This document shows positions 16,453 to 25,106 of a stretch of 64,000 nucleotides of DNA, one piece after another. How positions within the stretch are numbered: the stretch's first letter is position 1; every line of letters starts with the position of its first letter. Position numbers and translations under genes: made by a program. The stretch spans positions 1 through 64,000 of the forward strand of contig NZ_QJRC01000080.1 in the NCBI RefSeq assembly GCF_013393325.1. Reading direction: 5' to 3'. This DNA is from Pseudomonas hunanensis (GTDB taxonomy: Bacteria > Pseudomonadota > Gammaproteobacteria > Pseudomonadales > Pseudomonadaceae). The notes under the pieces were generated by a model. It was not told the DNA's origin. It saw nothing but the letters and a program-made list of their open reading frames with translations, and did not search any database.

Positions 16453-18684
16453 ATGAACACTTGGTCGCGCCGTGCGCTGTTCGCCGCCGGTTTTTCCCTC
16501 ACCGTTACCAGCGCTGCCTTTGCCGCGTTGTCTGAAGTGGACCCAGGGCCCTACACCTTCGCCACCGGTGGCTACCCGATGTGGTACAAGGACGGCCTGA
16601 ACCAGTCCCTGGAGCTGTGCCAGTCACGTGCCACCAGTACCCGCGTACCCGGCACCCCGGCCGCACCGTCCTACATGTGCACCCTGCTGCCGGAACCCGG
16701 CATCTACGACGATGCGCTGCCGCTGGTGTTCCCGGACAACTGGCCGCCTGAGATGTTCTGGTTCCTGGCCGAGGCCACCATCCCTGCCGTGGGTAACAGC
16801 GGCTATGAACTGGATGCCTATGTCGCAGGCCTGGAAGCGGCCTTTGCCGCCGAAAACCCGGTGGACGGCGACCAGCAGAGCTTCGCCCGCATCCGTATTC
16901 GTGTATCGGTACCCCGCGCAGGTGTGTACACCATTACGCACCCTTACGGTGTCGAAACCGTCAACGTCACCTCGCCCGGTCGGCGAGCGATCAACATTAC
17001 CCGCGACATCGGTATCGGTGCGCCGGGGAACTTCACCGGGGCGCTCAACGGCGCACTCGGGCCATGGCTGCGAGGGGTTGGCGGGCCTTACACCGAAGTC
17101 AACCCGGACACCGGCGCCACCGAAACCTTCATTGGTGACCCGAACCGCCCAGAAGCCGTGGTGGGCAGCCCGTTCAATACCAACTTCATCCGCATCGACG
17201 GCCCGCCCGGTCGCATCGAGACTGCGTTGTTCACTGTCTCGGGCAAGGTGCTGGACCAACGCGCGCAAACCCCGGTCACCCTGGAGCGCGCCACCTACTC
17301 GCGCAACGGCAGCGGCACCCGCGTGGAAGTGTTCGCCAAGGCCCCGAAAGAGGCCAGCCTGTGCATGCGCAATGGCCTGGCGCTTATCGGCACGCCGCCT
17401 TCGCCCTGCCAGTTCAACCTGACGGCGGACAACAATGGCCTGTTCTTCAGCCAGCAGCTCAGCCAGGCCGTGCCGCCGGCGGTAGTGGTGGTCACCGCCA
17501 GCAACAGTGCCGCCGGCACCCAGCCGACCGCGCTGTCAAGCAAGCTCACCGACGTGGTCAAGGTCAGCACCGCGCGCTATGACTGGGCCAACAAGCGCCT
17601 GCTGATCGAGGCCAGGTCGAGTGACGAGGTCACCATCCCCGACATGCTCGCCCAAGGCTATGGCCGCCTGTCCAAATCGGGCACGCTGCAAAGCCTCACG
17701 GTCAACGATGTGGCGCAACCGCCAGCCACCGTTACGGTCAAGTCTGCCCATGGGGGTAGCGACGTGGAACCGGTGATCGTGGTCGGCAACGCACCGGTCG
17801 AGGCGGCCAACCAGCCACCGCTGGCCCAGGCCGACGTTGGCAGCACCAGTGTCGGTGTGCCGATTACCCTGAACCTGCTGCAAAACGACAGCGACCCGGA
17901 CGGCAACGTTCCGCTGACCATCAGCGACCTGACCCAGCCTGGAACCGGCCTTGGCGGCGTGGTGCTCAACGGTACCACCTCGGTTACCTACACCCCGCCA
18001 GCCGGGGCCACGCAACCGCTGGTGGCCACCTTCAGTTACCGGGCGGTGGACGCCAAGGGGCTGAAGTCGGAACCGGCCACGGTCACCATCAACGTCGCGC
18101 CTAACCAGGCACCGACTGCCAACCCGGAAACCGTTGCCACCCTGGGCGTGCCATTGACCATCAACGTGCTGGCCAACGACACCGATCCAGAAGGCAACGT
18201 ACCGCTGGCCGTTGCTGGCGTCACCCAACCGGCTGCCGGCCGAGGCACAGTCAGCACCGACGGCACCACGGTCACCTACACCCCACCGGCCACGGTGACC
18301 ACGGCCTTCACCACCACCTTCACCTACCAGGCCCGTGACTCGCTGGGGGCGCTGTCTACCCCAGGCACGGTCACCGTCAACGTATCGCCACGGCCTGCCG
18401 CCGAAACCTTCGCGGTCACGGCAGCCACCGTCACGGCGCGCTCCAACAACCGGTACAACTGGGATATCAGCGGTACCTCGTCGGTGACCACGGGCAACGT
18501 TGTCACCGTCCGGGTCACCACCACCACCGGCGTACAGACGCTGGGTACCGCCACGGTGCCGGTGAACGGCCGCTGGCGTCTGGCAGTGAGCAACAGCACC
18601 ACGATCATCCCGACCGCCGCGCCGACGGCAACCATCACCACCAGCCCGGGTACCACCCGCACCGTCAACGTGGTTGTGCAGTAA
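16453..18684 (+). CDS. Secreted protein with paralogous N-domain and two tandem Ig/cadherin-like domains
   Basis: 743 aa from the ATG at 16453, which has AAGGAGG upstream and a good signal peptide (cleavage near Ala-Phe-Ala, residue 27). Residues ~30-440 match the previous protein. After a short linker come two similar ~95-residue modules. Each starts NQxPxA and contains LLQNDSDPDGN or VLANDTDPEGN, then a YTPPA strand and a closing TINV/TVNV strand. These are Big_9/cadherin-like repeats with Ca-binding-type Asp clusters. A Thr-rich tail of about 95 residues follows. It is probably cell-surface or extracellular and may anchor or cap the fibre made by the next two genes; that role is inference from position. 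Confidence 0.84.
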   Translation: MNTWSRRALFAAGFSLTVTSAAFAALSEVDPGPYTFATGGYPMWYKDGLNQSLELCQSRATSTRVPGTPAAPSYMCTLLPEPGIYDDALPLVFPDNWPPEMFWFLAEATIPAVGNSGYELDAYVAGLEAAFAAENPVDGDQQSFARIRIRVSVPRAGVYTITHPYGVETVNVTSPGRRAINITRDIGIGAPGNFTGALNGALGPWLRGVGGPYTEVNPDTGATETFIGDPNRPEAVVGSPFNTNFIRIDGPPGRIETALFTVSGKVLDQRAQTPVTLERATYSRNGSGTRVEVFAKAPKEASLCMRNGLALIGTPPSPCQFNLTADNNGLFFSQQLSQAVPPAVVVVTASNSAAGTQPTALSSKLTDVVKVSTARYDWANKRLLIEARSSDEVTIPDMLAQGYGRLSKSGTLQSLTVNDVAQPPATVTVKSAHGGSDVEPVIVVGNAPVEAANQPPLAQADVGSTSVGVPITLNLLQNDSDPDGNVPLTISDLTQPGTGLGGVVLNGTTSVTYTPPAGATQPLVATFSYRAVDAKGLKSEPATVTINVAPNQAPTANPETVATLGVPLTINVLANDTDPEGNVPLAVAGVTQPAAGRGTVSTDGTTVTYTPPATVTTAFTTTFTYQARDSLGALSTPGTVTVNVSPRPAAETFAVTAATVTARSNNRYNWDISGTSSVTTGNVVTVRVTTTTGVQTLGTATVPVNGRWRLAVSNSTTIIPTAAPTATITTSPGTTRTVNVVVQ

Positions 18685-18700
18685 AGGCGGGGGAAACGCC

Positions 18701-19174
18701 ATGAAACGCCTGTATCCACTGCTGTTCAGCCTGGCCCTGGCGGGCCAGGCCAGCTGGGCCGATGACCTGATGGACAATGCCGACCTTGCGCCCGGCAACG
18801 ACCTAGGTGACCCGGTGATCATCCGCCTGCTACCGGTCGGTGCCGGTCAGGCTGCGGTGATCGAACAGCAAGGGTCGGGCAACCGCGCCGCCCTCGACCA
18901 GAACGGTCAGGCCCTGTTGGGCCGCATCGTCCAGGCCGGTGGTGCGCAAGAAGCGTACATCCTGCAAGAAGGTAATGACCTGATGGCCAGCATCAGCCAA
19001 CAGGGAAATGGCAACAGCGCGTCGATCCGCCAAAGCGGCAGCAGCAACAGCGCTGCCATCGAGCAGATCGGCAACGACAACAGCGCCAGCATCGTGCAGT
19101 CCGGCTCGGGCCTCAACAGCTCCGTGACCCAGGCCGGCAATGGCCAGCATGTTCAGATCACCCAATACCGATAG
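18701..19174 (+). CDS. CsgB-like curlin-repeat protein (candidate nucleator)
   Basis: 157 aa with a signal peptide (cleavage near Ala-Ser-Trp-Ala, residue 23), then about 45 linker residues. It ends in five clear ~22-residue curlin repeats of the pattern I-x-Q-x-G-x-x-N-x-A-x-I-x-Q. Length and repeat number equal those of E. coli CsgB (151 aa, five repeats), so I take it as the likely nucleator. The C-terminus ends in ITQYR, a basic end as in CsgB. The gene lies 16 bases after the Ig-domain gene and 16 before the large curlin. The symbol is withheld because no csgEFG gene is present to confirm a true curli system. Confidence 0.87.
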   Translation: MKRLYPLLFSLALAGQASWADDLMDNADLAPGNDLGDPVIIRLLPVGAGQAAVIEQQGSGNRAALDQNGQALLGRIVQAGGAQEAYILQEGNDLMASISQQGNGNSASIRQSGSSNSAAIEQIGNDNSASIVQSGSGLNSSVTQAGNGQHVQITQYR

Positions 19175-19190
19175 ACCTGGAGGCACCACC

Positions 19191-20636
19191 ATGTACAAGC
19201 TCGCTCCGTTAAGTGCCGCTATCGTCCTGGCCCTCGCAGGTCAGGCCATGGCTGCTGACAGCACCTCGTCCCAGACTCAGGACGGCAAGGAAAACATCGC
19301 CGAAGTCACCCAGACCCAGGCTTCCTTTGCCTCGGCCACCCAGAACCAGACCGGCAAGGGCCACAACCACCTGGCGGTGCAGACCGAAAGCACCAGCGAT
19401 ATCCAGCAGAGCGCCACTGGCCAGTACAATGCCGGCTACGCCGAGCAGTTGTTTGAAAATGGCAGCCAGATCAAACAGCAGGCTTCAGGCAGCTACAACG
19501 ACGCCTTCGCCAGCCAGTCGGTTGGGCTGAACAACGAGTCGCTGCAAACCCAGCAAGGCGTCGGCAACAAATCCACGGTATGGCAGGACAGCCAGGAAGG
19601 CAGCAAAGCTACCACCTGGCAATCTGGCCAGCGCAACGAGGCCTTCATCGAGCAAACCTTCGGTGGCCTCAACAACCGCAGCACCGTCAACCAGACCGGC
19701 CAGGACAACTACGCCGCCGCCGAGCACCTGAACCATGTCGATGGCGACATTCAGGTCTACCAGGATGGCCACGACAACTGGGCCTATGGCGACCAGCGTG
19801 AAGGCACCGGTGGCACCATCGGCATTGGCCAGTACGGTGGCGGCAACTCGGTGGAGGTGTGGCAGGACAACCAGATCGGTAGCCAGGCCTCCGTGACCCA
19901 GACCGGCCAGGCGAACGAAGGCTATATCGACCAGAGCTTCGGTACCGGCAACAAGGTCAGCCTGTCGCAGCAAGGCAATGCCAACGCCAGCTGGTCGGAT
20001 CAGTTCGAGACCAACAACGCGACCGCCACCATCACCCAGACCGGCAACAACAACCTGCACTTCACCTACCAAAATGGTGAAAACCTCAACCTGACCATCA
20101 ATACCAAAGGCAATGGCAACAGCATCACCGCCAGCAACTGGAAAGGCGCCAAGATGGGCGGCCAGTTCGGCACCAACCAGAACGCCACCATCAACCAGAC
20201 GGGCAATGGCAACGGCGTCAACCTGACCCAGAAGGGCGCTGACCAAATGGCCACGCTGACCCAGACGGGTAAAGGCAACCAGATGCAGACCAAGCAGGAT
20301 GACGTCAACAACGAGCTGTACTTCGAGCAGAACGGCACCGACAACATCCTGATCGCCGACCAACGCGGTACCGACAACTATGCCTACGGCAACAGCCAGG
20401 GCACCGGCAACTCCATCACCCTCGACCAGTCCGGCTACGCCAACCAAAGCTACACCAACCAGCTGTACGGTAGCGGCAACGAAGCCACCATCAAACAGAC
20501 TGACAGCATCAACGTCGCCTACGTGACCCAGGGAGGCCAGGGCAACAAGGCGTTCGTCGACCAGAGCGGTATCGCCCAAACCGCCACCATCACCCAGCTG
20601 GGCAGCGCGAACCTGGCCACTGTGACCCAGAAGTAA
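19191..20636 (+). CDS. Very large CsgA-like curlin, about twenty repeats
   Basis: 481 aa, roughly three times E. coli CsgA (151 aa). A signal peptide ends at about Ala-Met-Ala (residue 22). Nearly all the rest consists of ~22-residue units with paired Gln and Asn/Gly at fixed positions (Q-x-G-x-x-N). Many units end in an aromatic-containing variant such as NEAFIEQ, NWAYGDQ, NEGYIDQ and NASWSDQ, alternating with VTQTG-type units. The composition is very rich in Gln, Asn, Gly, Thr and Ser, with no Cys seen. This fits a secreted amyloid fibre subunit. The start has GGAGG upstream and the gene is closed by a strong terminator. Confidence 0.88.
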   Translation: MYKLAPLSAAIVLALAGQAMAADSTSSQTQDGKENIAEVTQTQASFASATQNQTGKGHNHLAVQTESTSDIQQSATGQYNAGYAEQLFENGSQIKQQASGSYNDAFASQSVGLNNESLQTQQGVGNKSTVWQDSQEGSKATTWQSGQRNEAFIEQTFGGLNNRSTVNQTGQDNYAAAEHLNHVDGDIQVYQDGHDNWAYGDQREGTGGTIGIGQYGGGNSVEVWQDNQIGSQASVTQTGQANEGYIDQSFGTGNKVSLSQQGNANASWSDQFETNNATATITQTGNNNLHFTYQNGENLNLTINTKGNGNSITASNWKGAKMGGQFGTNQNATINQTGNGNGVNLTQKGADQMATLTQTGKGNQMQTKQDDVNNELYFEQNGTDNILIADQRGTDNYAYGNSQGTGNSITLDQSGYANQSYTNQLYGSGNEATIKQTDSINVAYVTQGGQGNKAFVDQSGIAQTATITQLGSANLATVTQK

Positions 20637-20650
20637 ACCTCTCCCCCTTG

Positions 20651-20691
20651 AACCGCGGTGCTCCTCTCCCTGGTGCCGCGGTTCCTTTTTT
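20651..20691 (+). terminator. Rho-independent terminator of the curlin operon
   Basis: Perfect 8-base arms AACCGCGG (20651) and CCGCGGTT (20676) are followed at once by CC and six Ts. It starts 14 bases after the curlin stop codon. Confidence 0.9.
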
Positions 20692-20736
20692 GATACCCCA
20701 ACCCTTGGCATACTTTCGCTCCGCCTGGGGAGCTAT

Positions 20737-20774
20737 GCCGGCCTCTTCGCAGCACAAGGCCGGTCCTACAGCAA
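20737..20774. repeat. REP-like element (P. putida type)
   Basis: GCCGGCCTCTTCGC...GGCCGGTCCTACAG matches, from memory, the start and end of the common P. putida REP with a degenerate middle. The GGCC arms can pair into a hairpin. It sits between the curlin terminator and alkB. Confidence 0.65.
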
Positions 20775-20824
20775 TTGCATCCATCGGGATACACTGGCTA
20801 CACATCACACATATGCAGCCCCTC

Positions 20825-21472
20825 ATGATCCAGTCCGACCTCGACCTGTTCGGCCCCCAGCCGCAACGCCTGGCCAGCCACACCGTGCTGCTGCCTGGCT
20901 TCGCCCTGGCCGAAACCGAGGCGCTGCTCGACGCCCTGCGCCCAGTGCTGCGTGCCGCGCCGTTCCGGCACATGCACACCCCGGGGGGCCTGCGCATGGC
21001 GGTAGGCCTGACCAATTGCGGCTCGCTGGGCTGGGTGAGTGACGAAGGCGGCTACCGCTACAGCCCCAGCGACCCACTCAGCGGCAAGCCCTGGCCCGCC
21101 CTGCCCCCGGTTTTGCTCGCCCTGGCTGCCCGAGCTGCAGCCTTGGCTGGGTTCGAGGGTTTCGTGCCAGATGCCTGCCTGGTCAACCACTACTTGCCGG
21201 GCACCCGCCTGAGCCTGCACCAAGACCGCGATGAGCAGGATTTCGGCCAACCGATCGTGTCGGTGTCACTGGGCTTGCCGGCGGTGTTCCTGTTCGGCGG
21301 TCTGCAGCGCGCCGACAAAACCCAGCGCATCCCGCTGAGCCACGGCGATGTGTTGGTTTGGGGGGGCATAGACCGCTTGCGCTTCCATGGTGTGCTACCG
21401 ATCAAGCCCGGCACGCACCCGCGTCTGGGTGAGCGGCGTATCAACCTGACTTTGCGCAAGGCGGGTGCCTGA
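20825..21472 (+). CDS. alkB: Alkylated DNA repair dioxygenase AlkB
   Basis: Fe(II)/2-oxoglutarate dioxygenase that removes methyl groups from 1-methyladenine and 3-methylcytosine. From the ATG at 20825 it is 215 aa, essentially the length of E. coli AlkB. The iron ligands are visible as HQD in LSLHQDRDE and the distal His in LRFHGV. The RINLTLR motif supplies the 2-oxoglutarate and substrate-contacting Arg residues. ATG codons at 20813 and upstream are possible starts, but none has a good ribosome site and the sequence upstream is a REP element. Confidence 0.9.
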   Translation: MIQSDLDLFGPQPQRLASHTVLLPGFALAETEALLDALRPVLRAAPFRHMHTPGGLRMAVGLTNCGSLGWVSDEGGYRYSPSDPLSGKPWPALPPVLLALAARAAALAGFEGFVPDACLVNHYLPGTRLSLHQDRDEQDFGQPIVSVSLGLPAVFLFGGLQRADKTQRIPLSHGDVLVWGGIDRLRFHGVLPIKPGTHPRLGERRINLTLRKAGA

Positions 21473-21639
21473 AGGGTCTGCCCTCCCTCATCGACGTCGA
21501 ACAAGATGAACGTACATGAAACACATTGAACATCTTGGCCAGGCAAGCTTCAAACGTTAAGCCGCTCTCTCTTCAGTCTGGAGCTCGCCATGCCCTACCC
21601 GCTCAATCCTTCAAGCCTGTGCAACGGAGCCACGCACCC

Positions 21640-21927
21640 ATGAAGATGCCTGGCCGTGCACCCAATGCCTCGCTGCAGCTCGATTACGTACGCGACACCC
21701 TGTTCGGCCCGGTGGCGCAGAGCGTGGAATGCCAATGCCAGCTCGCCGCCCTCAACCTGCAAGGCCGCCCTGGGCTGCGCCTGCACATTTGCCCACCGCT
21801 GCCTGACAAGGTGGACCGTGCGCATAGCGTGGCCTTCGTCTGGGATGGGCGAAGTTACCGTGGTGTGGTCCGCGACCAGGGCAAATGCGGTGACGGCGGC
21901 CTGAACTTGCTGCTGGAATTGCAGTAA
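21640..21927 (+). CDS. Hypothetical protein, 95 aa
   Basis: I do not recognise this small soluble protein. It has four Cys (CQC near residue 29, then one before Pro-Pro and one in GKCGDGG), which could bind metal or form disulfides. The start at 21640 has ACGGAG upstream; 21646 is an alternative. It reads in the same direction as alkB and the Yip1-like gene but is separated from both by 80-170 bases. Confidence 0.6.
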   Translation: MKMPGRAPNASLQLDYVRDTLFGPVAQSVECQCQLAALNLQGRPGLRLHICPPLPDKVDRAHSVAFVWDGRSYRGVVRDQGKCGDGGLNLLLELQ

Positions 21928-22013
21928 GCCGATCAACGGCGGCCAACCCGGCTGAACCGCCTGGCCGCAGCGTGTCTCCATAGCTAAAAGGCCCATGCCT
22001 GCTGGAGAACGCC

Positions 22014-22628
22014 ATGAACAGCCCGTTGCTCAAGCTATTCACCCACCCCGCCGACGCCTGGCTGGATATCCGCCGTGCCGAGGAAGACCACCCACAGCAA
22101 TACCTGCCGCGCCTGTTGGCCCTGGCACTGGTCCCTGCGGTGTGCCTGTTTGTCGGCACCACCACCTTCGGCTGGAGCCTGGCGGCTGAGGAGCGAGTGC
22201 GCCTGAGCATGGGCAGCGCCGCGCAACTGGCGGGGCTGCTGTATGCCACCACCGTCGTGGGGGTGATGCTGATGGGGGTGATGATCCGCTGGATGTCGCG
22301 CGGGTTCGATGCACAGCCCAGCCTGAACCAGTGCATTGGTTTTGCCGCCTACTGCGCCACGCCGTGGTTCTTTGCCGGGGTGGTCGGCCTGGTGCCTATT
22401 CGCTGGCTGGCTTTCGCCGCGCTGCTGGCTGCCTCTGCCTATGCCAGCGTGTTGCTCTATGGCGGGTTGCAGACATTCCTGCGGCTGAAGAAGGAACAGG
22501 CGATGCTGTTTGCAACCTGTGTCTGGGGTGTAGGGTTGTTGCTGCTGGTGAGCATGCTGGTGGCGATGATCCTGTTCTGGTTCAACGGCCTGATGCCAGA
22601 GTACGTACGCCCGGCCAGCTTGGGCTGA
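22014..22628 (+). CDS. Yip1-family inner membrane protein
   Basis: 204 aa with five hydrophobic segments (near residues 32-50, 68-90, 107-128, 130-150 and 168-190). The start MNSPLLKLFTHPADAWLDIR is typical of bacterial Yip1-domain proteins. Function in bacteria is unknown. GGAG precedes the ATG. It stands alone, converging with the DUF1652 gene 20 bases downstream. Confidence 0.8.
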   Translation: MNSPLLKLFTHPADAWLDIRRAEEDHPQQYLPRLLALALVPAVCLFVGTTTFGWSLAAEERVRLSMGSAAQLAGLLYATTVVGVMLMGVMIRWMSRGFDAQPSLNQCIGFAAYCATPWFFAGVVGLVPIRWLAFAALLAASAYASVLLYGGLQTFLRLKKEQAMLFATCVWGVGLLLLVSMLVAMILFWFNGLMPEYVRPASLG

Positions 22629-22648
22629 CCGGGGCACGGCGGGCGCCC

Positions 22649-22888
22649 TCAGGCCATCGACCTGAGAGGCGCCGGGTGGTTGTCACGTAGCGCATGAAGC
22701 TGCCCCACCAGGTTGACCAGGTCACGGCAACTGTTCAGGTTGTGCAGCGAGACCCCGCTAAGGGTCACACTTTGATCGAGACTCTGGCCCTGACCCAGGC
22801 GGATGGTCAGGTGGGCGCCATCCAGGCAGCTGACTTCACAGCGATCCGGCAGGCACGCCTGCTCGATCATCTGCCGCATTTCTAGCAT
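22649..22888 (-). CDS. DUF1652 family small protein
   Basis: 79 aa from the ATG at 22888, which has TAGGAGT 5 bases upstream. The N-terminal MLEMRQMIEQACLPDRCEVS and the following VSLHNLNSCRDLVNLVGQL correspond to the DUF1652 pattern found widely in Pseudomonas. An in-frame ATG at 22909 also has a purine-rich leader. Function is unknown and no membrane segment is seen. Confidence 0.78.
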   Translation of the reverse strand: MLEMRQMIEQACLPDRCEVSCLDGAHLTIRLGQGQSLDQSVTLSGVSLHNLNSCRDLVNLVGQLHALRDNHPAPLRSMA

Positions 22889-23095
22889 CGAAACTCCTAT
22901 CAACGACATGGTACGACCCTCTCTGTGCGATGGCCTGTTGTGTGGAATTACGCCTTTGTCGGGCGGGGCGCCAATTGATATTGCGCATGCCCGGGCAGGC
23001 GTCCATGCGCCGGGGCAATGATGATGCGGGGAATCCTCTAGCACCTTAGTGGAAGATCCTGCGCATAGGCCGTGCGTTCGAATGCAATGACCGAC

Positions 23096-24025
23096 TTAAC
23101 GACGAGTGGTCCCTGCCGGCCCCAGCGAGGCCCACAAGTGCTGCGCCGCATAAGCCCGCCACGGGCGCCAGTCCAGTGCCCTTTCGGCCAGTTGCGCCTC
23201 GTCGCCCTCAAGCAACCGCAACGCCTTGATCAAGGCTACGTCACCCAGCGGCAAGGCATCAGCGGCGCCGGCCTGACGCAGCGCCAGGTAGTGGGCGCTC
23301 CACGGCCCGATACCCTTTAGCCGGCACAGGTTGCGCAATAGCTCATCCAGCACTTGCCCGCGACGCAGCAAGCCGGGGTCGGCCAGCAAGGCGTTGGCCA
23401 GGGTGGCGAGGGTGGTGGCGCGCGCGCTCGGCATGCCCATGTTTTCGAACTGTGCATTTGCCAATGTCGGTAGAGCCGGGAACACGTGGCTCAAGCCCGG
23501 TGCCGACAGACGCAGCGGGGCGCCGTGGCGTTGCACCAGCCGGCCCGCCAGGGTCATGGCGCCGGCCACGCTGATTTGCTGGCCAAGTACGGTACGCATG
23601 GCTTGCTCGCAGGCGTCCCAGCCTTGCGGCACACGCAGCCCCGGGCGCGCCTTGAGCAGGCTTGCCATCAAAGGGTCGCAAGACAGCTCGGCGCTGATGC
23701 GTGCAGGGTCGGCGTCAAGGTCGAAAACCCGCCTCAGCCTGGCGATCAGGCCGGGCAGCGCGTGTGAAGGCGCGCCTTCAAGGCGAACGCGCAGGTGTTG
23801 GTTGGTCATTGGCGTCGCGTGCAGGACGGCGTGGTGGCCAGCAACGATCAGGGTGCGGCTGTAGGTGCCGTCGTGGCAGGTTTCGATGCCGGGGATACAG
23901 CGGGCGGCTAGGAAGCCCAGGGTCGAGGGCCAATGATAGGGGGCACGGTAGCGCAGCCACAGGGTGTGGTGGCCGGGGGTGGGCAATGATCGGCGCACGG
24001 CGTGCTGTCGAGTGAGGGTGGGCAT
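23096..24025 (-). CDS. alkA: DNA-3-methyladenine glycosylase II (AlkA-type)
   Basis: 309 aa. An AlkA N-terminal domain (about 20-100) is followed by the helix-hairpin-helix-GPD fold. The hairpin LKGIGPWSAHYLALR lies near residue 245, and the expected catalytic Asp is in LPLGDVAL about 20 residues later. It excises 3-methylated and other alkylated purines. I start at the ATG at 24025; the frame is open to 24175, but that extension crosses a stem-loop. No Ada domains are fused, unlike some AlkA homologues. Confidence 0.88.
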   Translation of the reverse strand: MPTLTRQHAVRRSLPTPGHHTLWLRYRAPYHWPSTLGFLAARCIPGIETCHDGTYSRTLIVAGHHAVLHATPMTNQHLRVRLEGAPSHALPGLIARLRRVFDLDADPARISAELSCDPLMASLLKARPGLRVPQGWDACEQAMRTVLGQQISVAGAMTLAGRLVQRHGAPLRLSAPGLSHVFPALPTLANAQFENMGMPSARATTLATLANALLADPGLLRRGQVLDELLRNLCRLKGIGPWSAHYLALRQAGAADALPLGDVALIKALRLLEGDEAQLAERALDWRPWRAYAAQHLWASLGPAGTTRR

Positions 24026-24073
24026 GGGTGGATCATGCCAGAAAACCTTGAGGGTCAAGCCATGTACAAGCAT

Positions 24074-24103
24074 GCCGGGGCTGCTTTGCAACCCCGGCTT
24101 TTT
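24074..24103 (+). terminator. Perfect stem-loop with T-run between alkA and the pirin gene
   Basis: GCCGGGG (24074) pairs with CCCCGGC (24092), followed on the plus strand by TTTTT. The T-run is on the strand opposite to both neighbouring genes, so its natural client is unclear. On the minus strand the stem alone could slow readthrough from the pirin gene into alkA. Confidence 0.5.
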
Positions 24104-24113
24104 CAGGCAAGGC

Positions 24114-25001
24114 TCAGTGCCGAGCCCCTTCCCGCTCATCCTGCATCTGCCCAAACCGCCCGGCATGGAAGTCATCGAAAGATTCGGCGATCTCCGCCTG
24201 GCTGTTCATCACGAACGGGCCATAGCCGACGATCGGCTCATCGATCGGCTCACCGCTGAGCAGTAGCACACTGGCACCTTCCAACGCCTCGACACTGACA
24301 TCCTCACCCTCCCGGTCAAGCAACACCAGGCTGGCCGGGCCTGCCTCGCGCTCGCCGTTGATTCGCACGTTACCACGCAGCACCACCAGCGCCGCGTTGC
24401 GGCCGGCAGCGACCGGCAGTTGCAAGGCCGCGCCAGCATTCAACCGCAGGTCCCACACATCCATCGCGGTAAAGGTCCGAGCTGGCCCCAGGTGCCCACG
24501 GTAGTCGCCCGCAACCACCCGCAAGCTGCCGGCGTCACCGTCCAGCGTGACCACCGGGATGTCGCTGGCCAGCAGGGTCTGGTACCCAGCCGCCGCGCGT
24601 TTGTCCCGCGCCGGCAGGTTGACCCACAGCTGGACCATTTCCAGCGTGCCGCCACTGCGGGCGAAGGCCGGAGAATGGAACTCTTCATGGATGATGCCAT
24701 TGGCAGCCGTCATCCACTGTACGTCACCTGGGCCGATCAAGCCGCCAGCACCGGTGGAATCACGGTGCTCCAGTTCACCCTGGTAGACGATGGTCACGGT
24801 CTCGAAACCACGGTGCGGGTGCTGGCCCACCCCACGCCGTGCAGTGGTGGGGGTGAAATCATGCGGGCCGGCGTAGTCCAGCAGCAGGAACGGGCTGATC
24901 CGGCTGGCCAGGTTGTCGTAGGTGAACAGGCTGCGCACCGGAAAACCATCACCCACCCAATGGGCGTGGGGGCTGCGGTGGATACCCAGAATCTTTTTCA
25001 T
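24114..25001 (-). CDS. Pirin family protein
   Basis: 295 aa bicupin. The iron-binding motif HPHRGFET (near residue 60) and HEE (near residue 104) match pirin metal ligands. Bacterial pirins include quercetin dioxygenases and metabolic regulators, so the reaction is unknown here. A strong AGAGGAG lies 7 bases before the ATG. It appears monocistronic. Confidence 0.88.
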   Translation of the reverse strand: MKKILGIHRSPHAHWVGDGFPVRSLFTYDNLASRISPFLLLDYAGPHDFTPTTARRGVGQHPHRGFETVTIVYQGELEHRDSTGAGGLIGPGDVQWMTAANGIIHEEFHSPAFARSGGTLEMVQLWVNLPARDKRAAAGYQTLLASDIPVVTLDGDAGSLRVVAGDYRGHLGPARTFTAMDVWDLRLNAGAALQLPVAAGRNAALVVLRGNVRINGEREAGPASLVLLDREGEDVSVEALEGASVLLLSGEPIDEPIVGYGPFVMNSQAEIAESFDDFHAGRFGQMQDEREGARH

Positions 25002-25106
25002 GAGAAGGCTCCTCTCTTGGCTGGGATAACCTTATCAATGATGCCAATGCGGCGGTAGCTGGCTCATATGGCATACATCGTTCCACCAATAGGACACTGA
25101 GCCTGT

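Noticed and set aside
19191..20636. Regular repeats that might suggest a CRISPR-like or tandem DNA repeat array
   Set aside because: The repetition is at protein level (curlin units) with diverged DNA and no constant spacers.
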